Of a stretch of 64,000 bases of DNA, positions 23,932-33,484 are shown piece by piece. Position numbers and translations under genes: made by a program. Position 1 is the first letter of the stretch, and the number at the start of each line of letters is the position of its first letter. The notes beneath the pieces were generated by a model. It saw only the letters and a program-made list of their open reading frames with translations, was not told the DNA's origin and ran no database searches. The DNA comes from Rhodococcus yunnanensis NBRC 103083 (GTDB taxonomy: Bacteria; Actinomycetota; Actinomycetes; Mycobacteriales; Mycobacteriaceae). The stretch covers positions 620,001 to 684,000 of the forward strand of contig NZ_BCXH01000001.1 of assembly GCF_001895005.1 (NCBI RefSeq). Reading direction: 5' to 3'.

Positions 23932-26260
23932 CTCTGTCGATCACTTGGGGCGGATCGAACGCAGTGATCGGCGGCAATTCTTCGTCGTAGCGTTCGATCT
24001 GCACCAGAACGTGCTGCCCGGTACATCCCTGCGACAGCGACGACGCACCGACATCGGGGGTCAGCACGTTCGGGTTGCCGTGCTTGCACATCGAGGCGGT
24101 GTCCGCCGCATCGACCGGGTCGTACCAGGCACCGGTGGACAGCTGCACGACACGGGCGAGCATCCCGTCGTCCACGACGACGCCTGCCAGGCACGCGCCG
24201 CGGTCGTTGAACACCCGCACCACGTCGCCATCGGCAATACCACGAGCCGATGCTGCCGAAGAGTGCATTCGAATCGGTTCGCGCCCCTGCACTTTCGACG
24301 CCTGACTCGTGGCACCGTGGTCGAGTTGGCTGTGCAGCCTGGTACGGGGCTGGTTTGCGATCAAGTGCAGTGGGAACATCTCGGCGCGTTCGCCGCCGAG
24401 CCATTCCGTCGGCTCGAACCACGCCGGGTGCCCGGCGCAGTCCTCGTACCCGAACCCGTCGATGACCTCGGAGAAGATCTCGATCCTTCCGCTCGGGGTT
24501 CGAAGGGCGTTCTTCACCGGATCTCTGCGGTAGTCCTCGAACAGTGTCAGCCTGTCTTCGGTGTTCATGGCCACGGACCCGTCGCGCCAGAAATCGTCGA
24601 AGCTCGGTGTGTCGACACCGCTGTTTCGGAGATAGCCCTGCCACTGCCTGTACAGGTGCCGAATCCACTCCCCCGACGTCCGCCCTTCGGTGAATTCCTG
24701 TGCGCATCCCATCTTTTCGGCGACCGCAGCGAACGTGTCGTAATCGTCGCGAGAGTCGGCGAACCGCGGAACGGCCGGCTGCATCGCGACGAGCAACGGA
24801 TCGTTGCGAGTGCAGCTGATGTCGCTGCGTTCGAGAGACGTGGTCGACGGTACGACGATGTCGGCATGTTTTGCCATCGGTGTCCAGTACGGGTCGTGCA
24901 CGACGATGGTGTCGGGCCGCGTCAGTGCACGGCGAAGGCGCCCCAGATCCTGATGATGGTGAAACGGGTTGCCGCCGGCCCAGTGCACGAGCTTGATGTC
25001 CGGGTAGACCGAAGTGTCGCCGTTGTACTCGAACAGGGCGCCCGGATTCAGCAGCATCTCCGAGATGGCCGCCACCGGAATGAACGTGGCCACCGGGTTG
25101 TGGCCCTGAGGCAACGTCGGCAGCGGGTACGGCACAGGCGCCAGACCCGGCTCGTTCATCGAACCGTAGCCATGACCGAATCCGCCGCCGGGAATACCGA
25201 TCTGGCCCAGCATCGCCGCCAGGGTCAGTCCCATCCACGGCGCCTGCTCTCCGTTCTTGATCCGCTGCAACGACCAGGTGACCGTCACCAGTGTGCGACG
25301 CGACGACATGTCGCGGGCGAGAGCCACGATCTCGTCTTCGCGAAGCCCTGATCTCTGCGCAGCCCATGCAGCGGATTTCGCGACGCCGTCGACTGCACCG
25401 AGCAGGTATCGCTCGAATTTCTCGTACCCGGTGCAGTACGTGTCCAGAAATCCTGTGTCGTGGCGCCCTTCGGTCACCAGTACGTGTGCGAGCCCGAGCA
25501 TGACGGCGACATCACTGCCAGGGATCGGCGCCAACCAGGTTGCACTGCCCGTCATGTCGTCGCGCAGGGGGCTGACGGTCACGATCTTTCCGCCGCGTGC
25601 ACGAAGCGCGTTCAGCGCCCCTTCCGTCGGATGATTCGACGTACCACCGTGATTGACGGAGGTGTTCTTCACCGGAACGCCGCCGAAGGCGACGAGGAGA
25701 TCGGTGTTGTCGGCGATGACGTCCCACGAAGTGGAACGCGAGAACATCTGCCAGTGCGCGCCGAGCACGTGCGGCATGACGACACTGGTTGCGCCGGTGG
25801 AATAACTGTTGACCGAGCGGGTGTATCCGCCGATGCAGTTCAGGAAGCGATGAACCTGACTCTGGGCGTGGTGGAATCGGCCGGCACTGGCCCACCCGTA
25901 GGAGCCGCCGTAGATCGATTCGTTTCCGTATCGATCGACCACTCGCCTCAACTCGGCGGCGAGCAGGTCGGTGAGTTCGTCCCACGACACGGCAACGTAG
26001 TCGTCGGACCCTCGCTTCTCGCTCGGGCCCGGCCCGTTCTCGAGCCATCCGCGTCGCACCGCTGGACCGGTGATACGGGACCGGTGCCGAACGGATCCCG
26101 GGACGTTCCCCAGCACCTGCGACGGACTCGCGTCACCGGCTTCCGGATGAACCTCGGTGATCTCACCGCCCGACGCCGAGGCACGAAACATGCCCCAGTG
26201 AGCCATGTGCTGAGCGGCGCCAGAAGTGGCGCCTGCGGAGCGACCGAGAGAACTGCTCAC
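23912..26260 (-). CDS. Molybdopterin-dependent sulfoxide reductase (BisC/TorA-like)
   Basis: The 782-residue protein belongs to the DMSO reductase family. It lacks the N-terminal cysteines of an iron-sulfur cluster and has the segment GGSYGWASAGRFHHAQSQ, where S125 is the predicted molybdenum ligand. This groups it with biotin sulfoxide, TMAO and DMSO reductases. No Tat signal is visible from GTG 26260, so it is cytoplasmic like E. coli BisC. Pterin-binding segments such as GGNPFHHHQD and the C-terminal SLSQGCTGQHVLVQIE are present. Its start overlaps the HAD stop (GTGA), placing it last in the heme operon. The natural substrate is unknown. Confidence 0.9.
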   Translation of the reverse strand: MSSSLGRSAGATSGAAQHMAHWGMFRASASGGEITEVHPEAGDASPSQVLGNVPGSVRHRSRITGPAVRRGWLENGPGPSEKRGSDDYVAVSWDELTDLLAAELRRVVDRYGNESIYGGSYGWASAGRFHHAQSQVHRFLNCIGGYTRSVNSYSTGATSVVMPHVLGAHWQMFSRSTSWDVIADNTDLLVAFGGVPVKNTSVNHGGTSNHPTEGALNALRARGGKIVTVSPLRDDMTGSATWLAPIPGSDVAVMLGLAHVLVTEGRHDTGFLDTYCTGYEKFERYLLGAVDGVAKSAAWAAQRSGLREDEIVALARDMSSRRTLVTVTWSLQRIKNGEQAPWMGLTLAAMLGQIGIPGGGFGHGYGSMNEPGLAPVPYPLPTLPQGHNPVATFIPVAAISEMLLNPGALFEYNGDTSVYPDIKLVHWAGGNPFHHHQDLGRLRRALTRPDTIVVHDPYWTPMAKHADIVVPSTTSLERSDISCTRNDPLLVAMQPAVPRFADSRDDYDTFAAVAEKMGCAQEFTEGRTSGEWIRHLYRQWQGYLRNSGVDTPSFDDFWRDGSVAMNTEDRLTLFEDYRRDPVKNALRTPSGRIEIFSEVIDGFGYEDCAGHPAWFEPTEWLGGERAEMFPLHLIANQPRTRLHSQLDHGATSQASKVQGREPIRMHSSAASARGIADGDVVRVFNDRGACLAGVVVDDGMLARVVQLSTGAWYDPVDAADTASMCKHGNPNVLTPDVGASSLSQGCTGQHVLVQIERYDEELPPITAFDPPQVIDRVRTPLV

Positions 26261-26973
26261 GAGTCGATGCCGTTGCTTTCCAGTGCCCCGTTGCTTTCCA
26301 GCGCCCCGAGCAGTGCTGTCGGTCTGTCCCGCGTCGGAAGTGGTTCGACGAGAGCGAACGAGCATCCGATAACCCGTGCGGCGCCGTCCGCTTCCTCACT
26401 GTCGCCGACCATGAGCGTGCGGGCCGGATCGACACCGAGCCGGTCCACTGCGTGCCGGAATATCTCGGGCTGAGGTTTGACGAAACCCACCTCGAAGGAC
26501 AACACGAACTCGGCGACGTACTCGTCGAGGCCGAGGCGTGCGAAGGCCGGCCTGATATCGAAGGGGATGTTGCTGAGTACGGCGACCGGAATCGACTGCG
26601 CAGCGAGCAGTTTCAACGTTGCCGCGGTATCGGGATACGGTGTCCAACTGGACGGATCGATGACGCGGCCGTACACGGAGTCCGCGTGTGCCGGGTCATG
26701 GACTCCGGACTCGCGCAGCACGTGCAGGTACGCCTTGCGGTGCAGCGCCGGGTCGAGATCGCGGTGTCGCCAGGCGTGGCGGGTGTCGTCGTCGAATTCG
26801 ACCACCTCACCGACAGGTGCGGTCATTCGGCGCATGAGTTCGGCAGCGTGATGTCCGTCCACCGGGGTGCCGTCCGCGTTGGTGACGCCGTCGAACCACG
26901 AATCGTCCTCGTCGAGACGAAAGAGCGTTCCGGAAAAGTCGAAGATGACCGCCTCGATGCTGCGATCGGTCAT
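26257..26973 (-). CDS. HAD-superfamily hydrolase with DxS motif I
   Basis: The 238-residue HAD protein has motif I FDFSGTLF with nucleophile D12, but the second acidic residue is Ser14. Motif II is in the VAVLSN strand. The downstream K/DD motifs appear around FVKPQPEIF and MVGDSEEAD. Classical HAD phosphatases need Asp at +2, so it may act as a different kind of hydrolase, or a weak phosphatase. Two near-identical 18-base units make its C-terminus end in [12 protein letters not shown]. It overlaps hemQ (ATGA) and the molybdoenzyme gene (GTGA) and must be cotranslated with both. Confidence 0.88.
   Translation of the reverse strand: MTDRSIEAVIFDFSGTLFRLDEDDSWFDGVTNADGTPVDGHHAAELMRRMTAPVGEVVEFDDDTRHAWRHRDLDPALHRKAYLHVLRESGVHDPAHADSVYGRVIDPSSWTPYPDTAATLKLLAAQSIPVAVLSNIPFDIRPAFARLGLDEYVAEFVLSFEVGFVKPQPEIFRHAVDRLGVDPARTLMVGDSEEADGAARVIGCSFALVEPLPTRDRPTALLGALESNGALESNGIDS
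26270..26305. repeat. Two 18-base tandem units at the end of the HAD gene
   Basis: Units 26270-26287 and 26288-26305 differ by one base and encode the repeated hexapeptide ALESNG. It looks like a recent in-frame duplication by slippage in the C-terminal tail of the HAD protein, directly before its stop codon. Confidence 0.8.
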
Positions 26974-27665
26974 GGCAGTGATGCGACGAGCGCCTCGACG
27001 TCCACACGGGGGCCGGTGAAGAACGGGGTCTCCTCGCGTACATGCCGGCGCGCCTCGGTGGCCCGCAGGTCACGCATCAGATCCACGATGCGGTCGAGCT
27101 CGGGCGCTTCGAACGCCAGAATCCATTCGTAGTCTCCGAGAGCGAACGCCGGAACGGTGTTCGCCCGGACGTCCTTGTACCCGCGCGCGGCCTTGCCGTG
27201 ATCGGCGAGCATCGTGCGACGTTCCTCGTCGGGAAGCAGGTACCAGTCGATAGAGCGAACGAACGGGTAGACACAGATGTAGGCACCAGGGTCCTCGCCC
27301 GCGATGAAGGCCGGGACATGGCTCTTGTTGAACTCGGCGGGGCGGTGCAACGCGGAGTTGCTCCACACCGGCGTGCTCGCTCTACCCAGTGCGGTGGTGC
27401 GGCGGAAATCCGAGTACGCCGCCTGCAGATCCTCGATTCGTTCGGCGTGTGTCCACACCATGAAATCGGCGTCGGCGCGTAGGCCTGCGACGTCGTAGAC
27501 GCCGCGGACCGCGACACCCTTGTCCTCCTGGCCCTCGAAGAACGCGCGGGCCTCCTTCGCGGCCTCGGCGCGGTCGTCGCCCAGAACACCTGGGGTGACC
27601 TTGTACACGGAGAACATCAGGTAGCGGAGAGTCGAATTGAGCGCTGAGTAGTCGAGGCGTGCCAT
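26970..27665 (-). CDS. hemQ: Coproheme decarboxylase HemQ
   Basis: HemQ (chlorite dismutase-like) oxidatively decarboxylates coproheme III to heme b, the last step of the Gram-positive coproporphyrin pathway. The 231-residue protein has the expected proximal histidine H156 in [12 protein letters not shown] catalytic tyrosine, probably Y133, lies in [12 protein letters not shown]. It starts at ATG 27665, four bases after the hemY stop, and ends overlapping the HAD start. The reading frame is open far upstream but this start fits homologues. Together with hemE and hemY it marks a complete late heme gene set minus the chelatase. Confidence 0.95.
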   Translation of the reverse strand: MARLDYSALNSTLRYLMFSVYKVTPGVLGDDRAEAAKEARAFFEGQEDKGVAVRGVYDVAGLRADADFMVWTHAERIEDLQAAYSDFRRTTALGRASTPVWSNSALHRPAEFNKSHVPAFIAGEDPGAYICVYPFVRSIDWYLLPDEERRTMLADHGKAARGYKDVRANTVPAFALGDYEWILAFEAPELDRIVDLMRDLRATEARRHVREETPFFTGPRVDVEALVASLP

Positions 27666-27669
27666 GCCC

Positions 27670-29031
27670 CTATGGTGCCACCCCGCACACTTCGGCGGCG
27701 GCCCTGGTGGCCGATGCGACGCACGCGGGTACCCCGACCCCGTGACTCCAGGCTCCCGCAACTGCCAGTCCTGGAACGTCCCGCACCGCCGCTTCGATCG
27801 CCGCCACCCTGCCCAGGTGGCCGGGCGCGTACTGAGGGAGGCCGCCGTGCCATCTCTGGACCACGGCTGCGGTAGGTGCCGCGTCGAGCCCGGTTGCGGT
27901 GCGGAGATCCTCCACGGCAAGTTCGAGAAGCTTCTCGTCCGACATCGCCAGCGGCGCGTCGTCACCGAATCGTCCGAGCGACGCGCGCAGCACCGGTTCG
28001 CCTCGACCGGCAAGGTGGGGCCATTTTCGGCTGGACAGCGTGAACGCTTTGACCGAGAGGCCGGCGTCGGTGGCGACGAGTATCCCGGAGTTGTCCGGAA
28101 GCTCGACCCCAGCCGGAATCGACATGGCCACCACGACCGAGGATGCGAGCTCGATCTCCGCTGCCGCGTCGGCGGCGTCGGGAACCGTGTCCGCCAGGAT
28201 TGCGGCCAGTGCAGGCGCGGGGACCGCCAAGATGACGGTGTCCACATGTCCGATCGGGTCGACTCTCCAGCCCCGCCGTTCCCCCACGATGGACTCGACC
28301 TGTGTGCCCGTCACCGTTCGGGCATGCGCGGCCACCACGAGCGCGTCGATCAGAGCGCCGTACCCGCTACGCAGGGCGCCGAACACAGGTCCGGTACCTG
28401 GCTTCGGGAGTGCTGCGTTCACCGCCTCGGTGAGGTTGCGCGCACCGCCGTCGAGCGCGGCCGCGAGGGACGGCAGAGCCGCTCGCACACCGATGGAGCC
28501 GGACAGTCCCGAGTACACGCCGCCGAGCAACGGATCGACCGACCGACGCAGTACCTGCTCGCCGAATCGTGATCCGACGAGCTCACCGACGCTGACATCT
28601 CGGTCGCGGTCCCAGGAAATCGGGGTGTCCGTCTCTGCCTTCACAGTCCGCAGGGACTCGTCGTCGACGAGTCCGGTGAGCGAGGCCGCGGAGGACGGGA
28701 TGCCCATCAATGTCGCCGCCGGAAGCGGATGCAGCCCGCTATCGGCATAGATCAGGGGCCGTCTGCCCGCAGGATGTACCAGTTCGTCGGCGAGCCCCAA
28801 CTCGGCCATCAACGCGGGGACCTCCGGTCGCCTCCCGAGGAACGCCTCTGCTCCGACGTCGAGGGCCCCGCCGCCGACCTGCACGGTCCGCAGCGTGCCG
28901 CCCAGCCGGTCGGACGCTTCGACGACGATGATCTCGGCGTCGGGCCCGAGTGCGCAGCGTGCTCTGTACGCCGCCACGAGACCCGTTATGCCACCTCCGA
29001 CCACAGCAACCCGACGCGTCCCGGACGTCAC
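27670..29031 (-). CDS. hemY: Coproporphyrinogen III oxidase HemY (HemG-type)
   Basis: This FAD enzyme oxidises coproporphyrinogen III to coproporphyrin III in actinobacteria and Firmicutes, formerly annotated as protoporphyrinogen oxidase. The 453-residue product from GTG 29031 starts with the dinucleotide fold [19 protein letters not shown]. It continues with [13 protein letters not shown], the usual FAD-contact strand, and ends with a GVGVPAC segment near the flavin-binding C-terminus. The start overlaps the hemE stop by four bases (GTGA). The frame is open upstream within hemE, a shadow. It is cytoplasmic or membrane-associated. Confidence 0.94.
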   Translation of the reverse strand: MTSGTRRVAVVGGGITGLVAAYRARCALGPDAEIIVVEASDRLGGTLRTVQVGGGALDVGAEAFLGRRPEVPALMAELGLADELVHPAGRRPLIYADSGLHPLPAATLMGIPSSAASLTGLVDDESLRTVKAETDTPISWDRDRDVSVGELVGSRFGEQVLRRSVDPLLGGVYSGLSGSIGVRAALPSLAAALDGGARNLTEAVNAALPKPGTGPVFGALRSGYGALIDALVVAAHARTVTGTQVESIVGERRGWRVDPIGHVDTVILAVPAPALAAILADTVPDAADAAAEIELASSVVVAMSIPAGVELPDNSGILVATDAGLSVKAFTLSSRKWPHLAGRGEPVLRASLGRFGDDAPLAMSDEKLLELAVEDLRTATGLDAAPTAAVVQRWHGGLPQYAPGHLGRVAAIEAAVRDVPGLAVAGAWSHGVGVPACVASATRAAAEVCGVAP

Positions 29032-30092
29032 AGCGAGTGCACCAACTCCACGACTCGGGTCAGGATGTCCGGATCGGTATCGGGAAGTACGCCGTGCCCG
29101 AGGTTGAACACGTGCCCTCTCGCCCCTGCCTCCACCGCTCGATCGGCTTCGGCGACGATGCGCCGCACCTCGCTCTCGACGGCGTCCCATCCAGCGAACA
29201 GCACGGCCGGATCGAGGTTGCCCTGCAACGCCTTTCCTGGCCCGACGCGCCGAACCGCGTCGTCGAGGGGGATTCGCCAGTCGACACCGACGACGTCGGC
29301 ACCCGCCTCACCCATTGCACCGAGCAGTTCGCCGGTACCCACGCCGAAGTGGATCTTCGGCGCTCCTGCCGGCGTGACGGCGTCGAACACCTTTCTCGAA
29401 TGCGGGAGCACGAACTCGCGATAGTCGGCAAGGGACAGCGCGCCTGCCCATGAATCGAACAGTTGCACCGCGTCGACTCCGGCTGCCAACTGCGCATGCA
29501 GGAAGGTGATGGTCGTATCCGCCAGTGCCACGAGCAACGCGTGCCACGTCTGCGGATCCGAGCGCATCAGCGCCTTCGTCTTCTCGTGGTTGCGGCTCGG
29601 TCCACCTTCGACCAGATACGAGGCGAGCGTGAACGGCGCACCGGCGAACCCGATGAGTGCCGTCTGTCCGAGTTCGCGGGTCAACAATGCGACGGCCTGC
29701 GATACCGGCTCGACCTGATCGGCACTCAACTTCGGCAACGCGGCGACGTCGGCGGCCGAACGAATCGGATTGGCGACGACAGGGCCGGTCCCGGCGACGA
29801 TGTCGAGATCGATGCCCGCAGCCTTGAGCGGAACGACGATGTCGGAGAACAGAATTGCTGCATCCACATCGTGCCGCCGAACAGGCTGCAGGGTGATCTC
29901 GGCGACCAGGTCCGGGGTGAAGCACGAATCGAGCATCCCGATCCCGGCCCTGATCTTGCGGTACTCGGGCAACGAGCGTCCGGCCTGTCTCATGAACCAC
30001 ACCGGTCGCCGCGATGTTTCACGTCCGGCGATTGCGGCCAACAACGGCGCATCGGGCAGCTGACGTCGGGACGAAGGCGTGTCGGTGTTCAT
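29028..30092 (-). CDS. hemE: Uroporphyrinogen decarboxylase HemE
   Basis: HemE removes four carboxylates from uroporphyrinogen III to give coproporphyrinogen III. The 354-residue (beta/alpha)8 protein has the N-terminal signature [16 protein letters not shown] with its catalytic arginines. The conserved LFSDIVVPL follows with its aspartate, and then [11 protein letters not shown] and the FNLGHG ending. I favour ATG 30092 by comparison with mycobacterial HemE, but GTG 30110 is also in frame; neither has a strong ribosome binding site. It heads the operon hemE-hemY-hemQ-HAD-molybdoenzyme and diverges from DUF3000. Confidence 0.96.
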   Translation of the reverse strand: MNTDTPSSRRQLPDAPLLAAIAGRETSRRPVWFMRQAGRSLPEYRKIRAGIGMLDSCFTPDLVAEITLQPVRRHDVDAAILFSDIVVPLKAAGIDLDIVAGTGPVVANPIRSAADVAALPKLSADQVEPVSQAVALLTRELGQTALIGFAGAPFTLASYLVEGGPSRNHEKTKALMRSDPQTWHALLVALADTTITFLHAQLAAGVDAVQLFDSWAGALSLADYREFVLPHSRKVFDAVTPAGAPKIHFGVGTGELLGAMGEAGADVVGVDWRIPLDDAVRRVGPGKALQGNLDPAVLFAGWDAVESEVRRIVAEADRAVEAGARGHVFNLGHGVLPDTDPDILTRVVELVHSL

Positions 30093-30150
30093 CGGCTTCC
30101 ATGCTGCCACGCGACTCGAACAGTGCGCTCATGCAGGTCCGACCGTCGCT

Positions 30151-30166
30151 CCGGGGAGTCCCCCGG
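30151..30166. other. GC hairpin in the hemE/DUF3000 divergent region
   Basis: Six-base arms CCGGGG and CCCCGG with a 4-base loop lie in the 150-base divergent region between hemE and the DUF3000 gene. It could be an operator or leader structure for hemE. No LexA, IdeR or HrtR-like site was recognised here. Confidence 0.3.
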
Positions 30167-30241
30167 CGGCCGGTTGCAGGTTGATTCCGATTCGGCGCGC
30201 CTCCGACCAACGCGAACGTGAGAAGTCTAACGTCCGATGTC

Positions 30242-30841
30242 GTGACCAAACCCGGATCCGCTGCCGAGCCTGCGCCTTTTCGATCGGCGATCGAGGCGAT
30301 GCACCGGGCTGTCGTGCATCCGGCCATCGAAATCGGACCTATTCGGCCTCCGCAGCGTCTTGCGCCGTTCAGCTACGCGATCGGGGCCGAGGTGCAGCAT
30401 TCCTCGGACGAGGACGTCGAAGAACAATCCGACGGTGACGCGTTCGGTCGACTGATCCTGCTGTACGACCCCGACGGTGACGAAGCGTGGAACGGCACGA
30501 TGCGACTTGTCGCCTACATACAGGCCGACGTCGACGAATCTCTCGCCTCGGATCCCTTGTTGCCCGAGGTCGGGTGGAGCTGGCTCGTCGACGCACTCGA
30601 GACCAGGAACGAGCCCCTCAACGCGCTCGGCGGCACGGTGACGTCCACGAGCTCGGTGCGGTACGGGGACATCGCAGGTCCACCGAAAGCTCATCAGCTC
30701 GAATTGCGAGCATCGTGGACTGCAACGTCGGTCGAGCTCGCCGCGCACGTGGAGGCGTTCTGCGAGGTTCTGGCCTACGCCGCCGGGCTTCCACCTGCAG
30801 GCATCACCGATCTCCGAGGACGCACCGCGAACCGCACGTAG
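30242..30841 (+). CDS. DUF3000 family protein
   Basis: The 199-residue product matches the actinobacterial DUF3000 family (positional homologue of Rv2680). It has no membrane helix, and the aromatic GWSWLVDALE segment lies mid-protein. No enzymatic motif is recognised. I prefer GTG 30242, which gives VTKPGSAAE, over the in-frame GTG 30218. A TAACGT hexamer lies eight bases before it, consistent with a leaderless or very short leader. The family sits next to ribonuclease D across actinobacteria, which suggests a link to RNA metabolism, though this is inference. RNase D starts 41 bases after its stop. Confidence 0.8.
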   Translation: MTKPGSAAEPAPFRSAIEAMHRAVVHPAIEIGPIRPPQRLAPFSYAIGAEVQHSSDEDVEEQSDGDAFGRLILLYDPDGDEAWNGTMRLVAYIQADVDESLASDPLLPEVGWSWLVDALETRNEPLNALGGTVTSTSSVRYGDIAGPPKAHQLELRASWTATSVELAAHVEAFCEVLAYAAGLPPAGITDLRGRTANRT

Positions 30842-30868
30842 TTGGTGTCGCCGTCGCCCACGAGGGCT

Positions 30869-30874
30869 TAGAGT
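30869..30874 (+). promoter_or_regulatory. -10 element before the ribonuclease D gene
   Basis: TAGAGT lies eight bases before ATG 30883 with no ribosome binding site between, which suggests a leaderless or near-leaderless transcript. Confidence 0.4.
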
Positions 30875-30882
30875 CACCTCTC

Positions 30883-32154
30883 ATGTCAGCGACGAGTTCC
30901 AACGACGCCTCGGACGTGGCGGACGACGTTCCGAGCGCGGTTCCCCTCCTTGCACCTGCCGACGGCGTACCCGACGTCGTCGCCTCCGCCGACGCGGTGA
31001 AGGCAGCTGCAGCTCTGCTCGCGAGCGGGGAGGGTCCGCTGGCCGTCGATGCCGAGCGAGCATCCGGATTCCGCTACTCACAGCGCGCCTACCTTCTGCA
31101 GTTTCGGCGCCGCGGCGCCGGAACGGTGCTTCTCGACCCGATTCCGGTCACCGATTCACTGGCCCCGTTGGCCGAGGTGATCAATCCGCTCGAATGGGTG
31201 TTGCACTCTGCCGATCAGGATCTGCCCGGCCTTGCCGAACTCGGTCTGGTTCCGGCCACGCTGTACGACACCGAGCTGGCAGGGCGTCTCGCCGGATTCG
31301 AACGCGTCGGGCTCGGCCCCATCGTGGAACGCGTACTCGGTCTGTCTCTGCAGAAGGGACACGGAGCCGCGGACTGGTCGACGCGGCCGCTGCCCGACAC
31401 GTGGCTCAACTATGCAGCACTCGACGTCGAGGTACTCCTCGAACTGCGCGACGCCATGGCGGTCGAACTCGAAGATCAGGGAAAGTCCGAATGGGCTCGC
31501 CAGGAGTTCGAGCACATCCTCACCCTTGGACCGCCGAAGCCCAAGCCGGACAGATGGCGTCGCACATCGGGGATACACGCGATCAAGTCTCAGCGCGTAC
31601 TTGCCACGGTACGTGAGCTGTGGCAGACCAGGGACGAGATCGCTCAGCGCCGCGACATCGCGGCGGGCCGGGTGCTTCCCGATTCGGCGATCGTCGCGGC
31701 GGCGACGGCGGACCCGAAGACCGAGAACGAGCTCCGCGCCATTTCCGTGTTCGGCGGACCACGTCAGCGTCGGTCGTCGAAGGTATGGATCACCGCGATC
31801 GAGCGTGCACGAAACCTCGATGCGCGCGAGCTGCCACCGAAGTCCGCGCCGTTCGACGGTCCGCCTCCGGTCAATCGATGGGCTCGACGAGACCCCGATG
31901 CCGCCGAACGTCTCGCATCGGTGCGCGCTGCGATGACCGAGCTGAGCGAGAGCGTCGCCGTTCCGGTCGAGAACCTCTTGATGCCCGATGTGCTGCGACG
32001 GGTGGTGTGGGATTGGAAGCCCGTCGACCCGGTCGACGCTCCCGTGATCATCGACACGCGGCTCGCCGAGGGCCGGGCTCGGGCATGGCAGCGTGAGCTG
32101 GTCGTACCGGTCCTCGCGGCCGCTTTGACCCCTGAACAAGTTACCGGCGAGTAA
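30883..32154 (+). CDS. rnd: Ribonuclease D with HRDC domain
   Basis: RNase D is a 3'-5' exoribonuclease acting on tRNA precursors and other RNAs. The 423-residue protein has the DEDDy exonuclease motifs: LAVDAERASG (ExoI, D-x-E), VLHSADQDLPGL (ExoII) and NYAALDVEVLLELRDAM (ExoIII, Y-x3-D). An HRDC domain follows near residues 230-300. The C-terminal 110 residues are an actinobacterial extension. In M. tuberculosis the homologue Rv2681 is directly followed by dxs; here a 9.3-kb block intervenes. A 7-bp GC hairpin follows 22 bases after its stop. Confidence 0.93.
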   Translation: MSATSSNDASDVADDVPSAVPLLAPADGVPDVVASADAVKAAAALLASGEGPLAVDAERASGFRYSQRAYLLQFRRRGAGTVLLDPIPVTDSLAPLAEVINPLEWVLHSADQDLPGLAELGLVPATLYDTELAGRLAGFERVGLGPIVERVLGLSLQKGHGAADWSTRPLPDTWLNYAALDVEVLLELRDAMAVELEDQGKSEWARQEFEHILTLGPPKPKPDRWRRTSGIHAIKSQRVLATVRELWQTRDEIAQRRDIAAGRVLPDSAIVAAATADPKTENELRAISVFGGPRQRRSSKVWITAIERARNLDARELPPKSAPFDGPPPVNRWARRDPDAAERLASVRAAMTELSESVAVPVENLLMPDVLRRVVWDWKPVDPVDAPVIIDTRLAEGRARAWQRELVVPVLAAALTPEQVTGE

Positions 32155-32175
32155 TACCGGCTAGAGTAGACGGAA

Positions 32176-32193
32176 GCCCGGCGTCGGCCGGGC
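32176..32193 (+). terminator. GC hairpin between rnd and fadA
   Basis: Perfect 7-bp arms GCCCGGC and GCCGGGC with a GTCG loop. It lies 22 bases after rnd and 32 bases before fadA. A TAGAGT element at 32162-32167 could place it at the very start of a fadA transcript instead, as a leader hairpin. There is no T-tract. Confidence 0.45.
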
Positions 32194-32224
32194 AACTGTC
32201 CGCATCTGTCGGGAGGATCGAAGC

Positions 32225-33484
32225 GTGTCTGTACCCGCGTCCACCAGCTCACAGCGAAATGTCGTGTTCGTCGACGGCATCCGCACCCCGTTCGGCAAGG
32301 CCGGCCCTAAGGGCATCTACGCCGACACCCGTGCCGACGACCTCGTCGTCAAAGCAATCCGCGAACTGCTCCGCAAGAACCCGAACCTCCCGCCCGAGCG
32401 GATCGACGAGGTCGCCATCGCCGCGACCACGCAGACCGGTGACCAGGGCCTGACCATCGGTCGCTCGTCCGCATTGCTCGCGGGACTGCCGCGCAGCGTC
32501 CCCGGGTTCGCCATCGACCGCATGTGCGCCGGGGCGATGACCTCGGTCACCACCACCGGCTCCGGCATCGGCTTCGGTCAGTACGACGTCGTCATCGCAG
32601 GCGGCGTCGAGCACATGGGCCGCCATCCAATGGGCGAAGGCGTCGATCCGAACCCGCGTTTCCTCGCCGATCGACTCGTCGACCCGAGTGCGCTGGTCAT
32701 GGGCAACACGGCCGAGAACCTGCACGACCGCTTCCCGTCCATCACCAAGGACCGCACCGACGCCTACGCCGTCCGCAGCCAGGACAAGTACGACGCAGCG
32801 AAGAAAGCCGGCTACATCGCCGACACCCTGGTTCCCGTCGCCACCAAATCCGCCGCAGGCTGGGGTCTGGCGACCGAGGACGAGCCGCCTCGCCCGGGCA
32901 CCACCATCGAAGACCTCGCCAAGCTCAAGACCCCGTTCCGCCCCGCGGGACGCGTCACCGCAGGCAACGCCGCGGGTCTCAACGACGGTGCCACGGCCGC
33001 CATCCTCGCCGGTGAGGACACCGCGCACGAGCTCGGCCTGAACGTCGGAATGCGCATGGTCGGCTTCTCCTTTGCAGGCGTCGATCCAGCCGTCATGGGC
33101 ATCGGACCCGTTCCCGCCACCGAAAAGCTGCTCGGCCGTACTGGTTTGAGCATCGACGACATCGGTCTGTTCGAGATCAACGAGGCGTTCGCAGTACAGG
33201 TACTCGCGTTCCTCGAGCACTACGGCATCGCCGACGACGACCCACGCGTCAACCAGTGGGGCGGGGCCATCGCCTGTGGCCACCCGCTCGCGTCCTCCGG
33301 CGTTCGCCTCATGACTCAGCTGTCGCATCAGTTCGCGCAGCGTCCCGACGTCCGCTACGGCCTGACGACCATGTGCATCGGTCTCGGCATGGGCGGAACC
33401 GTCATCTGGGAGAACCCGATCCACGCTGACTACGCAGGAGTGAAGCCCGCAGGAACGACCCAGACGGCAGGAGCGAAGGCATGA
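32225..33484 (+). CDS. fadA: Acetyl-CoA acyltransferase (3-ketoacyl-CoA thiolase) FadA
   Basis: This thiolase makes the last cut of each beta-oxidation round. The 419-residue enzyme has the nucleophile C101 in DRMCAGAMTSV. The NEAFAVQ and GGAIACGHPLASSG segments carry the active-site His, and the second cysteine is in CIGLGMGGT. GTG 32225 follows a strong GGGAGGA. It overlaps fadB by four bases (ATGA), the usual arrangement of the fatty acid oxidation complex. The pair begins the block that separates rnd and dxs. Confidence 0.95.
   Translation: MSVPASTSSQRNVVFVDGIRTPFGKAGPKGIYADTRADDLVVKAIRELLRKNPNLPPERIDEVAIAATTQTGDQGLTIGRSSALLAGLPRSVPGFAIDRMCAGAMTSVTTTGSGIGFGQYDVVIAGGVEHMGRHPMGEGVDPNPRFLADRLVDPSALVMGNTAENLHDRFPSITKDRTDAYAVRSQDKYDAAKKAGYIADTLVPVATKSAAGWGLATEDEPPRPGTTIEDLAKLKTPFRPAGRVTAGNAAGLNDGATAAILAGEDTAHELGLNVGMRMVGFSFAGVDPAVMGIGPVPATEKLLGRTGLSIDDIGLFEINEAFAVQVLAFLEHYGIADDDPRVNQWGGAIACGHPLASSGVRLMTQLSHQFAQRPDVRYGLTTMCIGLGMGGTVIWENPIHADYAGVKPAGTTQTAGAKA

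Noticed and set aside
23945..25351. Long plus-strand frame (468 codons) opposite the molybdoenzyme gene
   Set aside because: It is the antisense shadow of a gene with clear family motifs and has an arginine/histidine-rich translation typical of GC-rich shadows.
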